From positions 4,312,546 to 4,376,545 of the forward strand of contig NZ_CP139482.1 in NCBI RefSeq assembly GCF_041222825.1: a stretch of DNA of 64,000 nt. Reading direction: 5' to 3'. A program made the position numbers and the translations under genes. The notes beneath the pieces are model-generated. The model had not been told where the DNA came from. It saw nothing but the letters and a program-made list of their open reading frames with translations, and did not search any database. How positions within the stretch are numbered: position 1 is the stretch's first letter; every line of letters starts with the position of its first letter. This DNA comes from Candidatus Thalassolituus haligoni (GTDB lineage: Bacteria > Pseudomonadota > Gammaproteobacteria > Pseudomonadales > Oceanobacteraceae). Positions 8,746 to 17,122 of the stretch are shown piece after piece.

Positions 8746-9049
8746 CCCCAGGATCCTGAATCTCACCATTCTGGAACGTGAATATCGAATCAACTGCCCA
8801 GCGGGCGCCGAGCAGCAGCTGCGTGATGCCGCACGGCTGCTGGATCAAAAGATGGTCGAGATAAAAAATGCCACATCAGCCTCGGGCAAGGTGCCTGGCA
8901 CTGATCGGATTGCGGTTATCGCGGCGCTGAACATTGCCCATCAGCTGCTCGAAATGCAAAGTGAGCTGGATCAGCAAGCCAGTATTTTCGAAGACCTGAA
9001 CACCCGTCTCGACAGCGCGCTGAATCTCTCGATCCAGCGCGAACTCTGA
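8735..9049 (+). CDS. zapA: Cell division protein ZapA
   Basis: A 104-residue ZapA homologue (E. coli 109), the Z-ring-associated protein that cross-links FtsZ filaments at midcell. The N-terminal beta-rich head has the family pattern ILERE YRINCPAG with a following DAARLLDQKM helix; the middle has the conserved DRIAVIAALNIAHQL, and the C-terminus is a coiled coil. It starts with GTG 8735 inside the preceding gene, implying translational coupling, and is followed 52 nt later by the 6S RNA gene, the conserved gammaproteobacterial zapA-ssrS-ygfA order. Confidence 0.92.
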   Translation: MANDPRILNLTILEREYRINCPAGAEQQLRDAARLLDQKMVEIKNATSASGKVPGTDRIAVIAALNIAHQLLEMQSELDQQASIFEDLNTRLDSALNLSIQREL

Positions 9050-9067
9050 GCGTCCTGTCGCAGACTT

Positions 9068-9096
9068 TTCGCAGAGCCACTGATCTCTGATATACT
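9068..9096 (+). promoter_or_regulatory. Promoter of the 6S RNA gene
   Basis: TTCGCA (9068-9073) and TATACT (9091-9096) are spaced by 17 nt. The predicted start near 9102 fits the 5' end of the 6S closing stem. Confidence 0.65.
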
Positions 9097-9101
9097 TCAC
9101 A

Positions 9102-9280
9102 AACTCCCTGCTGCATTGGCCAGTCGACAAAGACCTCGAGCCGATGACCACAACCCCGGAGGGTTTCAGTCGCTGTTGTGCGCATGTCCGACTACCGGAA
9201 AGCCTTATTCAGCGAATGACCCACCACCTTGAACCATTGGGTTCAAGGGCTTTTTCCGACAGCGGTGCGGCGGGGTTCCT
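9102..9280 (+). ncRNA. ssrS: 6S RNA
   Basis: The RNA of about 180 nt that mimics an open promoter and sequesters sigma-70 RNA polymerase in stationary phase. Location between zapA and ygfA is the conserved one. The terminal stem is visible: CCCTGCTGCATTG (9106-9118) pairs end to end, allowing G-U pairs, with CGGTGCGGCGGGG (9263-9275). The internal ACCTTGAACC...GGGTTCAAGGG hairpin near 9228-9249 and the GGCCAGT segment also resemble the E. coli molecule. Exact ends are estimates from the promoter and stem. Confidence 0.88.
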
Positions 9281-9301
9281 TTCCGATTTGCTTCGATTTT
9301 T

Positions 9302-9895
9302 ATGAACAAGCATCAGCTTCGCAAGGCCATGCGCCAGCAACGTCGTGCCTTAACACCAAAGCAACAACATCAAGCGGCCTACGGTCTGAAACGCACGCTG
9401 TTACAGCCAGGTGCGCTCCTTGCCGCCAAGCGAATAGCGCTGTACCTGGTAAATGATGGAGAAATAAACCCTGAGCAGATCATCAAACAACTGACCCGGA
9501 TGGGTAAGGCCGTCTACTTGCCCACCCTGCACCCACTACGTCAGGGGGAACTGGCATTTGTTCGCTACCAGGCCACCACCCGCATGAGCACCAACCGCTT
9601 TGGCATTGCCGAACCGGATTTCCGTTACAACACGCACCAACAGGCAAAATTTCTGTCGGTGATTTGCTTGCCCTTGGTCGCTTTTGACCCGCATGGCAAT
9701 CGCATGGGTATGGGGGGCGGCTTTTACGACCGATCACTAGCCTTTACCCGACACGCAGGCAACAAGCCGCGACTCATTGGCTGTGCCCATGAGTTTCAGT
9801 GCGTTTCTGCGCTTCCTGCAGAAGTCTGGGATATTCCGTTATCTGCTATTGCTACCGATACCGCGCTGCGAATGTGTCAGCGCTCTAGCGAATAG
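9302..9895 (+). CDS. ygfA: 5-formyltetrahydrofolate cyclo-ligase
   Basis: A 197-residue enzyme of folate one-carbon metabolism that converts 5-formyl-THF to 5,10-methenyl-THF with ATP. The N-terminal K(x)LRKAMRQQRRAL stretch, and in the C-terminal half VAFDPHGNRMGMGGGFYDR, the family signature binding ATP and folate, are complete. The start is ATG 9302, shortly after the 3' end of 6S RNA, with which it is usually co-transcribed. Its last codons overlap a small convergent minus-strand gene by 11 nt. Confidence 0.93.
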   Translation: MNKHQLRKAMRQQRRALTPKQQHQAAYGLKRTLLQPGALLAAKRIALYLVNDGEINPEQIIKQLTRMGKAVYLPTLHPLRQGELAFVRYQATTRMSTNRFGIAEPDFRYNTHQQAKFLSVICLPLVAFDPHGNRMGMGGGFYDRSLAFTRHAGNKPRLIGCAHEFQCVSALPAEVWDIPLSAIATDTALRMCQRSSE

Positions 9896-10013
9896 TGTGT
9901 TCCGATGCCAGAACGGCAGACGGACGCTGATTTTCGTTGATTGTCATGCCGGTAATCGCGGCACCCAAAATAACAACCAATCCTATAAAGACCAGTAAAT
10001 CTGGTTTCTTCAT
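9885..10013 (-). CDS. 42-residue single-span membrane protein, unknown
   Basis: A short frame not listed by standard length cut-offs. It encodes MKKPDLLVFIGLVVILGAAI, then TGMTI and a polar tail ending in EHTIR. Residues about 6-22 form one transmembrane helix, with Lys-Lys at the start giving an N-in orientation. GGAG lies about 9 nt before ATG 10013. The clean start-helix-tail arrangement favours a real small membrane protein, possibly a subunit accessory or stress protein, but I recognise no family. It ends by overlapping ygfA on the opposite strand. Confidence 0.55.
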   Translation of the reverse strand: MKKPDLLVFIGLVVILGAAITGMTINENQRPSAVLASEHTIR

Positions 10014-10405
10014 TGAAAGTGACTCCAGCTAAGCTCTACTTTTTATGCTCGTGTTCTACCTGTACGACAACAGGCAGGTGCGGCTACTTTGTCCGTGTTT
10101 CAGCAATATTTCTGCCACTTTAGTCACAAGTAATGACTAAAATATTAATTGGTTTCATCTGCACCAAAATAGTTCAACTGTTTTTAAACATTGTTCCAGA
10201 CGGTAACAGTTTCATCAGTACAAACCCGGAAATCGGCGCTAAGACCCTGACATTGCCCTACTTCGGATCACAGCATAGAGCCGGACTCTGGCGGCCGACA
10301 AGCACACATTCAGGTCAATAATTGACTTGCTTCACGGATATTGCCCATTCACAAGGCGCTGTCCCAAAGGCAGGCGACTCCCTGCCCTGTTTTGACACCA
10401 AAGCA
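10014..10405. other. Intergenic region with an operator-like palindrome
   Basis: No convincing gene. A perfect 8-bp inverted repeat, TTTAGTCA-N7-TGACTAAA, at 10119-10141 looks like a regulator site, about 105 nt upstream of the small membrane protein gene. A plus-strand frame of 62 codons (10133-10321) begins inside this palindrome, lacks a ribosome binding site and resembles no family, so it is not called. The right end carries a weak terminator hairpin for the alpha/beta hydrolase. Confidence 0.5.
10369..10386 (-). terminator. Weak terminator of the alpha/beta hydrolase gene
   Basis: GGCAGG (10369-10374) and CCTGCC (10381-10386) form a 6-bp stem with a 6-nt loop, followed on the minus strand by only three T residues. 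It lies 20 nt past the stop codon. Confidence 0.4.
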
Positions 10406-11395
10406 CTACTCCGAAGCCTTGGCAGGCAACACGGCATCCAGACCCGATAACAAGGCACGATAAACTGCCTCCAGCCGCTCTGGAGTTTCATTCACCAGAT
10501 GATGATGCCCGCCTTCTATCAGCGTCAGCCGCAAGTCGGGAAACAACCGCTGATAAGCCGGTACATTGTAGCCCCAGTCTACCGTTTGATCGGCAGTGCC
10601 CTGGATCATGCGTACCGGATAGACTAATGGCTGCTGCCGTTCGATCCAGGCCAGCCAGCGCTTGAGAGCCGTTACCCAGTGCACGCTCAGATGCCGTGAT
10701 TGCAAAGGATCGCCACTCGCAATAAATTCAGCAAACAGCGGATTATTTCCGCTCAGCGCGAACCGCCGCCGCACCCGGCTAACAAACAAGCGCGCCAGGG
10801 CGTGCACCCAGCGGCCACTGCGCCACCCGACCGGCCGCAACAAGGGCGCCAGCAGCCACACTTCCAGCGGCCCGGATTGACCTGCAAGCGGACGTCGCTT
10901 GAGCAGATAGCTGGCCAGAATGGCTCCCCCGGTACTCTGCCCAGCAGCCAGCCAGGGCAACGCTGGCAGCTGTTTTTCAGCCTGTTGATAGACATCAAAA
11001 AAGACTGCTTCGTACTGGTCAAAATCGTCGATTCTGGCAGGCTCACCGCCAGACAGACCATGACCAGGAAGGTCAAACGCCACCAGATTCAGACGCTGTT
11101 CCCGGCAAAAATCAATCAGGCTGCCATACAGCCCAACATGATCGTAATAACCATGCACCAGAATAAGATTGCCTACCGCCTCAGGGCACTCCCAATACTG
11201 CACCGCAATATCAAAGCCAGCGCTCGTCAGCTTCCCCATACGGTGCTGGCAGACCCCCTTCTCGGCCAGCCGATAATAATGCCGGTACGCGCTCAGCAAT
11301 GCCTCGGGAGCCGATTGCTGCCAATCATCACGCCAGTCAGGCAGGGCATTCCGAAGTGGATATGAATTCCATAATTCTCTGGTCGTTTTCTCCAC
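10406..11395 (-). CDS. Alpha/beta hydrolase (serine aminopeptidase S33 / lysophospholipase-like)
   Basis: A 329-residue alpha/beta-fold hydrolase similar in layout to monoacylglycerol lipases and lysophospholipase L2 (PldB). LVHGYYDHVG provides the oxyanion-hole HG, GQSTGG is the nucleophile elbow with the catalytic Ser, a late Asp follows QGTADQTVD and the His is in EGGHHHLVNE, so the triad is complete. No signal peptide is seen, which suggests a cytoplasmic or inner-face enzyme. I choose GTG 11395 because AGGAGG (11406-11411) lies 10 nt upstream; a longer frame from 11446 would run back into the glnA terminator. The substrate is not predictable. Confidence 0.75.
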   Translation of the reverse strand: MEKTTRELWNSYPLRNALPDWRDDWQQSAPEALLSAYRHYYRLAEKGVCQHRMGKLTSAGFDIAVQYWECPEAVGNLILVHGYYDHVGLYGSLIDFCREQRLNLVAFDLPGHGLSGGEPARIDDFDQYEAVFFDVYQQAEKQLPALPWLAAGQSTGGAILASYLLKRRPLAGQSGPLEVWLLAPLLRPVGWRSGRWVHALARLFVSRVRRRFALSGNNPLFAEFIASGDPLQSRHLSVHWVTALKRWLAWIERQQPLVYPVRMIQGTADQTVDWGYNVPAYQRLFPDLRLTLIEGGHHHLVNETPERLEAVYRALLSGLDAVLPAKASE

Positions 11396-11444
11396 GTCCT
11401 TCTGTCCTCCTGCGTACCCGTTGAAAACAACGCTGATAAGCCAC

Positions 11445-11470
11445 AAAAAAAGGCCGCCGAAGCGACCTTT
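11445..11470 (-). terminator. Rho-independent terminator of glnA
   Basis: On the minus strand AAAGGTCGC and GCGGCCTTT form a 9-bp stem (one G-U pair) capped by a TTCG tetraloop and followed by a T tract of seven. It lies 26 nt after the glnA stop. Confidence 0.9.
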
Positions 11471-11496
11471 CTTATTACTAACCGATAATCCGAAGA

Positions 11497-12903
11497 TTAA
11501 ACGGAGTAGTACATGTCGAACTCTACCGGGTGAGTCGTATGCTCTACGCGGTAAACATCTTCCATTTTCAGGTCAATGTAGGCTTCGATCATATCGTCAG
11601 TGAAAACACCACCTTCAGTCAGGAACGCACTGTCAGCTTTCAGGCAATCCAAAGCTTCACGCAGTGAACCACACACCTGTGGAATCGCTGCAGCTTCTTC
11701 TGCTGGCAGGTCGTACAGATCCTTGTCAGCGGCATCGCCAGGGTGAAGCTTGTTCTTGATGCCATCCAGGCCAGCCATCAGCATGGCAGCAAATGCCAGG
11801 TATGGGTTCGCTGTAGGATCCGGGAAACGCGCTTCGATACGCTTGCCTTTTGGCGACGCAACGTAAGGAATACGGATAGAAGCAGAACGGTTACGGGCAG
11901 AGTATGCCAGCATGACCGGCGCTTCAAAGCCTGGAATCAGACGCTTGTAGGAGTTGGTAGACGGGTTGGTGAACGCGTTCAGTGCCTTGGCGTGCTTGAT
12001 GATACCGCCAATATAGTACAGCGCTGTTTCGCTCAATCCTGCATAAACGTCACCGGCAAACTGGTTTTCGCCATCTTTCCAGAAAGACTGGTGCACGTGC
12101 ATACCAGAACCGTTGTCACCCACGATTGGCTTCGGCATGAAGGTAGCGGTTTTGCCATAGGCAGCAGCAACGTTGTGGACGATGTACTTCATCATTTGCA
12201 CTTCGTCAGCTTTCTTAACCAGTGTATTAAAACGCACACCGATTTCGTTCTGACCAGCGTTAGCCACTTCGTGGTGATGTACTTCAACGTCCAGGCCGAT
12301 GGCCATCATGGTGTTACACATGGCAGCACGAATGTCGTGGTGGCTGTCGACAGGAGGAACAGGGAAGTAACCGCCTTTAACGCGAGGACGGTGACCCAGG
12401 TTGCCGCCTTCCGTTACAGAAGCCGTCGCCCATGCACCTTCGTCGGAGTTGATCTTGCAGAAAGAACCCTGCATATCCTGACCCCAAGTGACGTCGTCGA
12501 ACATAAAGAATTCAGGCTCTGGACCGAAGAATGCAGTATCACCCAGGCCTGTAGACTTCAGGTATTCTTCAGCGCGCTTGGCAACAGAACGTGGATCACG
12601 CTCATAACCCAGCATGGTGCTTGGTTCGATAATGTCACAACGCAGAACCAGCGTTGAATCTTCAGTGAACGGGTCCATGAAAGGAGTTGTATCGTCCGGC
12701 ATCAGGATCATGTCGGATTCGTTGATACCCTTCCAGCCCGAGATGGATGAACCATCAAACATCTGACCATTTTCGAAGAATTCTTCATCCACATAGCTGG
12801 CAGGAATAGTTACATGCTGCTCTTTACCTTTTGAGTCGGTAAAACGCAGATCAACCCACTTAACGTCATTTTCTTTGATCAGATTCAGAGTGTTCTCTGA
12901 CAT
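11497..12903 (-). CDS. glnA: Glutamine synthetase type I
   Basis: A 468-residue class I (GSI-beta) glutamine synthetase, the same length as the E. coli enzyme, which ligates ammonia to glutamate with ATP as a dodecamer. Visible signatures are the DGSSI segment near residue 51, the catalytic [38 protein letters not shown] and the adenylylation loop DLYDLPAEE, whose Tyr is the target of GlnE. ATG 12903 follows GGAG. Regulation is readable: a sigma-54 promoter and an NtrC-like site lie upstream, so it should respond to nitrogen limitation. ntrB/ntrC are not adjacent in this window. Confidence 0.97.
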   Translation of the reverse strand: MSENTLNLIKENDVKWVDLRFTDSKGKEQHVTIPASYVDEEFFENGQMFDGSSISGWKGINESDMILMPDDTTPFMDPFTEDSTLVLRCDIIEPSTMLGYERDPRSVAKRAEEYLKSTGLGDTAFFGPEPEFFMFDDVTWGQDMQGSFCKINSDEGAWATASVTEGGNLGHRPRVKGGYFPVPPVDSHHDIRAAMCNTMMAIGLDVEVHHHEVANAGQNEIGVRFNTLVKKADEVQMMKYIVHNVAAAYGKTATFMPKPIVGDNGSGMHVHQSFWKDGENQFAGDVYAGLSETALYYIGGIIKHAKALNAFTNPSTNSYKRLIPGFEAPVMLAYSARNRSASIRIPYVASPKGKRIEARFPDPTANPYLAFAAMLMAGLDGIKNKLHPGDAADKDLYDLPAEEAAAIPQVCGSLREALDCLKADSAFLTEGGVFTDDMIEAYIDLKMEDVYRVEHTTHPVEFDMYYSV

Positions 12904-12973
12904 TTTCTTATCTCCAGATGCTGGTTCATATCCGATAATGGGGTCCAACCCCGGCTCGCATGCCCGAAAAAAG

Positions 12974-12989
12974 AGCAATTCGCGTGCCA
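12974..12989 (-). promoter_or_regulatory. Sigma-54 promoter of glnA
   Basis: On the minus strand TGGCAC-N5-TTGCT matches the -24/-12 consensus exactly, about 70 nt upstream of the glnA start codon. The predicted transcription start is near 12962. Confidence 0.88.
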
Positions 12990-13052
12990 TTTGGAGGCAC
13001 GTTGGGAAGAGCACAAAATTCAAGGCATTTTCAAACCTTTAATCGTATTTTT

Positions 13053-13069
13053 TGCACACTTACAGTGCC
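13053..13069. promoter_or_regulatory. NtrC-like enhancer site
   Basis: TGCAC-N7-GTGCC resembles the NtrC dyad (TGCACY-N5-RGTGCA). It sits about 65-80 bp upstream of the sigma-54 element and roughly 100 bp from the predicted start, a normal enhancer distance. Confidence 0.65.
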
Positions 13070-13207
13070 AATTAGATTTAAACGAACCATATAGGTGCAT
13101 TCGAATCGGTTTTTCTGACCCCTGCCAGGCTGCGTGCCCAGTATAGGTTCAAGTGCTCTGTTTCCGAAATCCATGAGCACAGTAATGGCGCTTTTCTTAT
13201 AATGAAA

Positions 13208-13242
13208 TTGACATGCCGCATCGATCCGAAGTCAGGTATAAT
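13208..13242 (+). promoter_or_regulatory. Probable typA promoter
   Basis: A perfect TATAAT at 13237-13242 lies 41 nt before the typA GTG. A perfect TTGACA at 13208-13213 is 23 nt away, too far for normal spacing, so either the -10 works with a poor -35 or the TTGACA is coincidental. Confidence 0.45.
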
Positions 13243-13283
13243 CGCCCGCCAATTTTGCACAAACTTTAACCAAGGCTTTTGTT

Positions 13284-15104
13284 GTGATCAACAATCTCAG
13301 AAACATCGCCATTATTGCTCACGTTGACCATGGTAAAACTACCCTGGTCGATAAACTGTTGGAGCAATCCGGCACTCTGGACCGAAAAGACCAGGGTGGC
13401 GAGCGAGTCATGGACTCGAATGATCAGGAAAAAGAACGCGGCATCACCATTCTTGCGAAAAACACTGCGATTCGCTGGAATGATTACCGTATCAATATCG
13501 TCGACACACCAGGACACGCCGACTTCGGTGGCGAAGTTGAACGGGTGATGTCCATGGTTGACTCCGTTTGCCTGCTGGTTGATGCGGTTGATGGCCCGAT
13601 GCCACAAACCCGTTTCGTCACCCAGAAAGCGTTTGAGCGTGGCTTGCGCCCAATCGTGGTGATCAACAAGATCGACCGTCCTGGCGCTCGTCCAGACTGG
13701 GTGATGGACGAGATCTTTGATCTGTTCGACCGCCTGGGTGCGACCGACGAGCAACTCGACTTCCCGGTTATCTATGCTTCTGCCCTGAATGGTATTGCCG
13801 GTACCGATCCGGACGACATGGCAGACGACATGACACCACTGTTCCAGATGATTGTCGACCATGTTACTCCACCACCAGTGGATCTTGACGGCCCGTTCCA
13901 GATGCAAATCTCGGCACTGGACTACGACAGCTTTGTGGGTGTTATCGGTGTTGGCCGTATCGCTCGCGGTAAACTCAAGCCGGGCACGGATATTCAGCTG
14001 ATTAGTGCTGACGGTAAAACCCGCAAGGGTCGCCTGTTGGAAGTCAAAGGTTTCCATGGTTTGAACCGGGTTACCGTAGAAGAAGCTTCCGCAGGGGACA
14101 TCGTCTGTGTTTCCGGTATTGAAGGCCTGAACATCTCCGACACCCTGTGTGCCGTCGGTCATGTTGAAGCGCTGCCGCCACTGACAGTAGACGAACCAAC
14201 CGTGAGCATGACCTTCCAGGTTAATGACTCACCGTTTGCCGGTAAAGAAGGCAAGTACGTCACCTCCCGCAACATCAAGGATCGTCTCGACAAGGAGCTG
14301 ATCCACAACGTGGCGCTACGAGTTGAGCCTGGCGACAGCCCAGAAAAATTCAAGGTCTCTGGCCGTGGCGAACTGCACCTCTCGGTACTGATCGAATCCA
14401 TGCGTCGCGAAGGCTTCGAAATGGGTATCGGCAAGCCAGAAGTTGTACAACGTGAAATCGACGGCGTTCTGCAAGAACCGTACGAACAGGTTGTGATTGA
14501 CGTTGAAGATGAACACCAGGGTTCCATCATGGAAGAGATGGGCAACCGTCGCGCCGAGATGACCAACATGGTTCCCGATGGCAAAGGCCGTACTCGTCTT
14601 GAATTCATGATGCCAGCCCGTGGCCTGATTGGCTTCCGCTCGCAGTTCATGACCATGACCTCCGGTTCCGGCATTCTGACCAACGTCTTTGACCACTACG
14701 GTCCAATTCAGACGGGACTGGGATCTACCCGTCACAACGGCGTACTGGTTTCCATGGTTCCAGGCAAGATTCTGGGCTATGCCCTGTTCACCCTGCAGGA
14801 ACGTGGTCGTCTGTTCGTATCTCCGGCAACGGAAGTTTACGAAGGCATGATCGTCGGTCTGCACAGCCGTGATAACGACCTGGTGGTTAACCCGACCAAA
14901 GCCAAGCAGCTGACCAACGTCCGTGCGTCCGGTACCGATGAAGCCATCAACCTGACCCCGCCAGTGAAACACACACTGGAACAGGCGCTGGAATTCATTG
15001 AAGACGATGAACTGGTTGAAGTAACACCTATCAGCATTCGTCTGCGCAAGAAGTTGCTGACTGAAAACGAGCGTAAACGCTCCAAGCCAAAGAAATCTTC
15101 CTGA
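13284..15104 (+). CDS. typA: Ribosome-associated GTPase TypA/BipA
   Basis: A 606-residue translational GTPase (E. coli BipA is 607), which binds ribosomes and supports assembly and stress or cold growth. The G1 motif AHVDHGKTT lies at residues 11-19, RGITI is in switch I, DTPGHADF is G3 and [10 protein letters not shown] is G4. EF-G-like domains III/V and a BipA-specific C-terminal domain ending in a basic [15 protein letters not shown] tail follow. It starts with GTG 13284; the leading [11 protein letters not shown] matches the family. It is divergent from glnA and ends in a terminator that overlaps a parS-like site. Confidence 0.97.
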   Translation: MINNLRNIAIIAHVDHGKTTLVDKLLEQSGTLDRKDQGGERVMDSNDQEKERGITILAKNTAIRWNDYRINIVDTPGHADFGGEVERVMSMVDSVCLLVDAVDGPMPQTRFVTQKAFERGLRPIVVINKIDRPGARPDWVMDEIFDLFDRLGATDEQLDFPVIYASALNGIAGTDPDDMADDMTPLFQMIVDHVTPPPVDLDGPFQMQISALDYDSFVGVIGVGRIARGKLKPGTDIQLISADGKTRKGRLLEVKGFHGLNRVTVEEASAGDIVCVSGIEGLNISDTLCAVGHVEALPPLTVDEPTVSMTFQVNDSPFAGKEGKYVTSRNIKDRLDKELIHNVALRVEPGDSPEKFKVSGRGELHLSVLIESMRREGFEMGIGKPEVVQREIDGVLQEPYEQVVIDVEDEHQGSIMEEMGNRRAEMTNMVPDGKGRTRLEFMMPARGLIGFRSQFMTMTSGSGILTNVFDHYGPIQTGLGSTRHNGVLVSMVPGKILGYALFTLQERGRLFVSPATEVYEGMIVGLHSRDNDLVVNPTKAKQLTNVRASGTDEAINLTPPVKHTLEQALEFIEDDELVEVTPISIRLRKKLLTENERKRSKPKKSS

Positions 15105-15142
15105 TGACTGACGCTTGCATATGCTGTTGATTTAACAGGATA

Positions 15143-15158
15143 TGTTCCACGTGGAAAG
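15143..15158. promoter_or_regulatory. parS: parS-like centromere site 1
   Basis: TGTTCCACGTGGAAAG contains the 12-bp palindrome TTCCACGTGGAA and differs from the Pseudomonas parS consensus (TGTTCCACGTGGAACC) only in the last two bases. ParA and ParB genes are in this window. About 30 bp upstream of it (from 15111) are also shared with site 2. The right end doubles as the start of the typA terminator stem. Confidence 0.75.
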
Positions 15159-15190
15159 CCCGACGAAGCACATTCGCCGGGCTTTTTCTT
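15154..15190 (+). terminator. Terminator of typA
   Basis: AAAGCCCGACGAA and TTCGCCGGGCTTT form a 13-bp stem with one A-C mismatch, followed by TTCTTTTT. It lies 50 nt after the typA stop and overlaps the right end of the parS-like site. Confidence 0.88.
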
Positions 15191-15200
15191 TTTATGGCAG

Positions 15201-16112
15201 CTAGCTCAACGCCGTTAGCAGACGCTCTCCCAGATGTTGCCACACCACCTCTACCGCCGGATTTCTTGCACTCTTACCGAGACTTAACCAATGGATCGGT
15301 GATGACACCCCTGATCGCCAGCTCTCCAGTACCTCGACCAATCTGCCCTGCTCCAACTCGGCCCTCACCCAGTTCGGATCGCCCCAGATAATACCAAGCC
15401 CGCTACAGGCCATCGCCACCAGCGTGCGACCATCATCGGCAGAGTGGGCCTCCGTTATTTTCAGACTGACTTCTTCCCCTGACGCTGCAAATACCCAGTG
15501 ATCCAGCACCTGGCTGCGGCTGCGAAATAACAGACACTCGTGCTGAGCCAACTCGGCCGGTGTTTGCGGTATACCATGACGAGCCAAATAATCCGGGCTG
15601 GCAAAACACCCCCAGCGCTTGGTACCAACACGTTTGGCCACCATGGACGAGTCTGGCAAATTGCCAATACGTAATGCCAGGTCGGCCCCATCAGCAATCA
15701 GGTCAACCACCAGATCAGTCAAACGCAACTCGACCACAATCCCCGGATACTCACATTTAAGACCCACCAGCAAGGGCAGCAGATAGCGCTCGCCAATCAG
15801 GGTTGAACTGCTGATCACCACCTTGCCCCGCAACACCAGAGCGGCCTGTTGAGTCACATTGGCCACTTGCTGCATGGCAGCAATCAACGGCTGTGCTGCT
15901 TCCAGCAATGCCTGACCTTCTGCCGTCAGATGCAGACGCCGCGTACTCCGTTGCAATAACCTCAGGCCCAGTTGGGTCTCCAGCTGGGCCACCCGTTTGC
16001 TGACCGAGGAACGCGGCAAGGCCAGTCGCCGCGCCGCTGCTTGAAAGCTGCCTTGCTCAACCACCGTTAAAAACACATACAAATGGGGGAGGTGCCCATA
16101 AAGATCATTCAT
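15201..16112 (-). CDS. LysR-family transcriptional regulator
   Basis: A 303-residue LysR regulator. The N-terminal winged helix-turn-helix (residues about 5-62) includes VVEQGSFQAAARRLALPRSSVSKRVAQLE, here split by the usual recognition helix, and a periplasmic-binding-like effector domain follows (about 90-295, with SSSTLIGERYLLPLL). The cell-envelope-free, fully soluble profile fits. ATG 16112 is preferred since AGGTG lies 7 nt upstream; an in-frame ATG at 16118 overlaps that site. It is divergent from the SDR gene by 126 nt, the classical arrangement of a LysR protein and its target. The effector is unknown. Confidence 0.88.
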   Translation of the reverse strand: MNDLYGHLPHLYVFLTVVEQGSFQAAARRLALPRSSVSKRVAQLETQLGLRLLQRSTRRLHLTAEGQALLEAAQPLIAAMQQVANVTQQAALVLRGKVVISSSTLIGERYLLPLLVGLKCEYPGIVVELRLTDLVVDLIADGADLALRIGNLPDSSMVAKRVGTKRWGCFASPDYLARHGIPQTPAELAQHECLLFRSRSQVLDHWVFAASGEEVSLKITEAHSADDGRTLVAMACSGLGIIWGDPNWVRAELEQGRLVEVLESWRSGVSSPIHWLSLGKSARNPAVEVVWQHLGERLLTALS

Positions 16113-16193
16113 AAACATCACCTGAAAAACAGCCAATACGTCGTCAATTAGAAACAGTAAGACGCTCAATATGCCTCTTATCAGAAACAGGAG

Positions 16194-16207
16194 TCCAGTC
16201 CAGACTG
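16194..16207. promoter_or_regulatory. Candidate operator between LysR and SDR genes
   Basis: CCAGTC-CA-GACTGG is a perfect 6-bp inverted repeat with a 2-nt spacer, 32 nt before the SDR start codon. It could be a regulator site; LysR proteins more often use T-N11-A motifs, so the link is tentative. Confidence 0.35.
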
Positions 16208-16238
16208 GCGCTATCAGCTATCACACACGGATTCCAGC

Positions 16239-16982
16239 ATGAAACAGATCTTGATTACCGGCGCTACCTCCGGCATCGGCTATTCCGCCGCCAAGAGTTT
16301 TCAGCAACTTGGCCATCAGGTCATCATTACCGGACGTCGCCCGGAAAAGCTTGATCAGGCACTGCATTCCCTCAACACCACACACACCGGCAACCCGGTT
16401 CAAGGGCTGATATGCGATCAGGCAGTACCTGCAGACATTGAGCAGCTGTCAGCAACCCTGACCGCACAAGGTATCCATCTGGATGCGCTGATACTCAATG
16501 CCGGGATTTTTGAGCCACAGCCGTTCGACACCATGACTCTGGACGTACTGGAACATACAATGCGCGTCAATTTCACTGGCCCTCTGTTACTGGCCCAGAC
16601 ACTGAGCCAGCGTATGAAGAATCCAGGCAGTATGGTGTTTGTTTCCAGTATTGTTGTCGGCAAGGCCTTTGCCAGCACCATTGCCTATTCCGCCAGCAAA
16701 GCCGCATTTGAAGGTGCCATGGGTGCCATGAACGTGGAATTGGCCGACAAGGGTATTCGAGTGAATTGTGTTCGTCCTGGCGTCACCGCAACTGAAATCC
16801 AGGCCAAATCCGGCATGGATAACGACGCCATAGCAGGACTGCAACAAGCCATGTCCCAAACCCCCGCTGGACGTATGTTAGAACCAGCAGATATTGTCCC
16901 GGCGATTAAATACCTGGCACTGGAAAGCAGCCTGGGAGCACGGAATGCCACAGTAACCATCGATGGTGGCTATTGCCTTTAA
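16239..16982 (+). CDS. Short-chain dehydrogenase/reductase
   Basis: A 247-residue classical SDR oxidoreductase. The Rossmann NAD(P) motif is TGATSGIGYS (residues 7-16), followed by GRRPEK, which favours NADP. The NAG motif is LNAGIF (about residue 88), the catalytic Ser is in FVSSIVVGKAFAS, and the YxxxK is YSASK (about residues 149-153). The C-terminal GARNATVTIDGGYCL is typical. It starts at ATG 16239 and is divergent from the LysR gene that probably controls it. The substrate is unknown. Confidence 0.88.
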   Translation: MKQILITGATSGIGYSAAKSFQQLGHQVIITGRRPEKLDQALHSLNTTHTGNPVQGLICDQAVPADIEQLSATLTAQGIHLDALILNAGIFEPQPFDTMTLDVLEHTMRVNFTGPLLLAQTLSQRMKNPGSMVFVSSIVVGKAFASTIAYSASKAAFEGAMGAMNVELADKGIRVNCVRPGVTATEIQAKSGMDNDAIAGLQQAMSQTPAGRMLEPADIVPAIKYLALESSLGARNATVTIDGGYCL

Positions 16983-17060
16983 CGGATTGTGCGTTAAGGG
17001 AGTCAATCCTGGCGTGGGTCTCTGACCCTGCGCCAGCGATTGGCTTTCCGCAGCTCAATC

Positions 17061-17085
17061 AACCCCGAATCCAGGTATCGGGGTT
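17061..17085. terminator. Hairpin between convergent SDR and efflux operon
   Basis: AACCCCGA (17061-17068) and TCGGGGTT (17078-17085) form an 8-bp stem. A short T run follows on the plus strand only. It probably ends the SDR transcript and may also act on the efflux operon. Confidence 0.5.
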
Positions 17086-17122
17086 TGCCCTTCCTGCCTC
17101 TCCACTGTTTCACTGTAGCCAG

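Noticed and set aside
10133..10321. 62-codon plus-strand frame
   Set aside because: No ribosome binding site, starts inside a palindrome, C-terminal half has no protein-like pattern.
11743..12657. 304-codon plus-strand frame opposite glnA
   Set aside because: Antisense shadow of a highly expressed gene with strong codon bias.
13266..14162. 298-codon minus-strand frame opposite typA
   Set aside because: Shadow of typA; no start signal or family motif.
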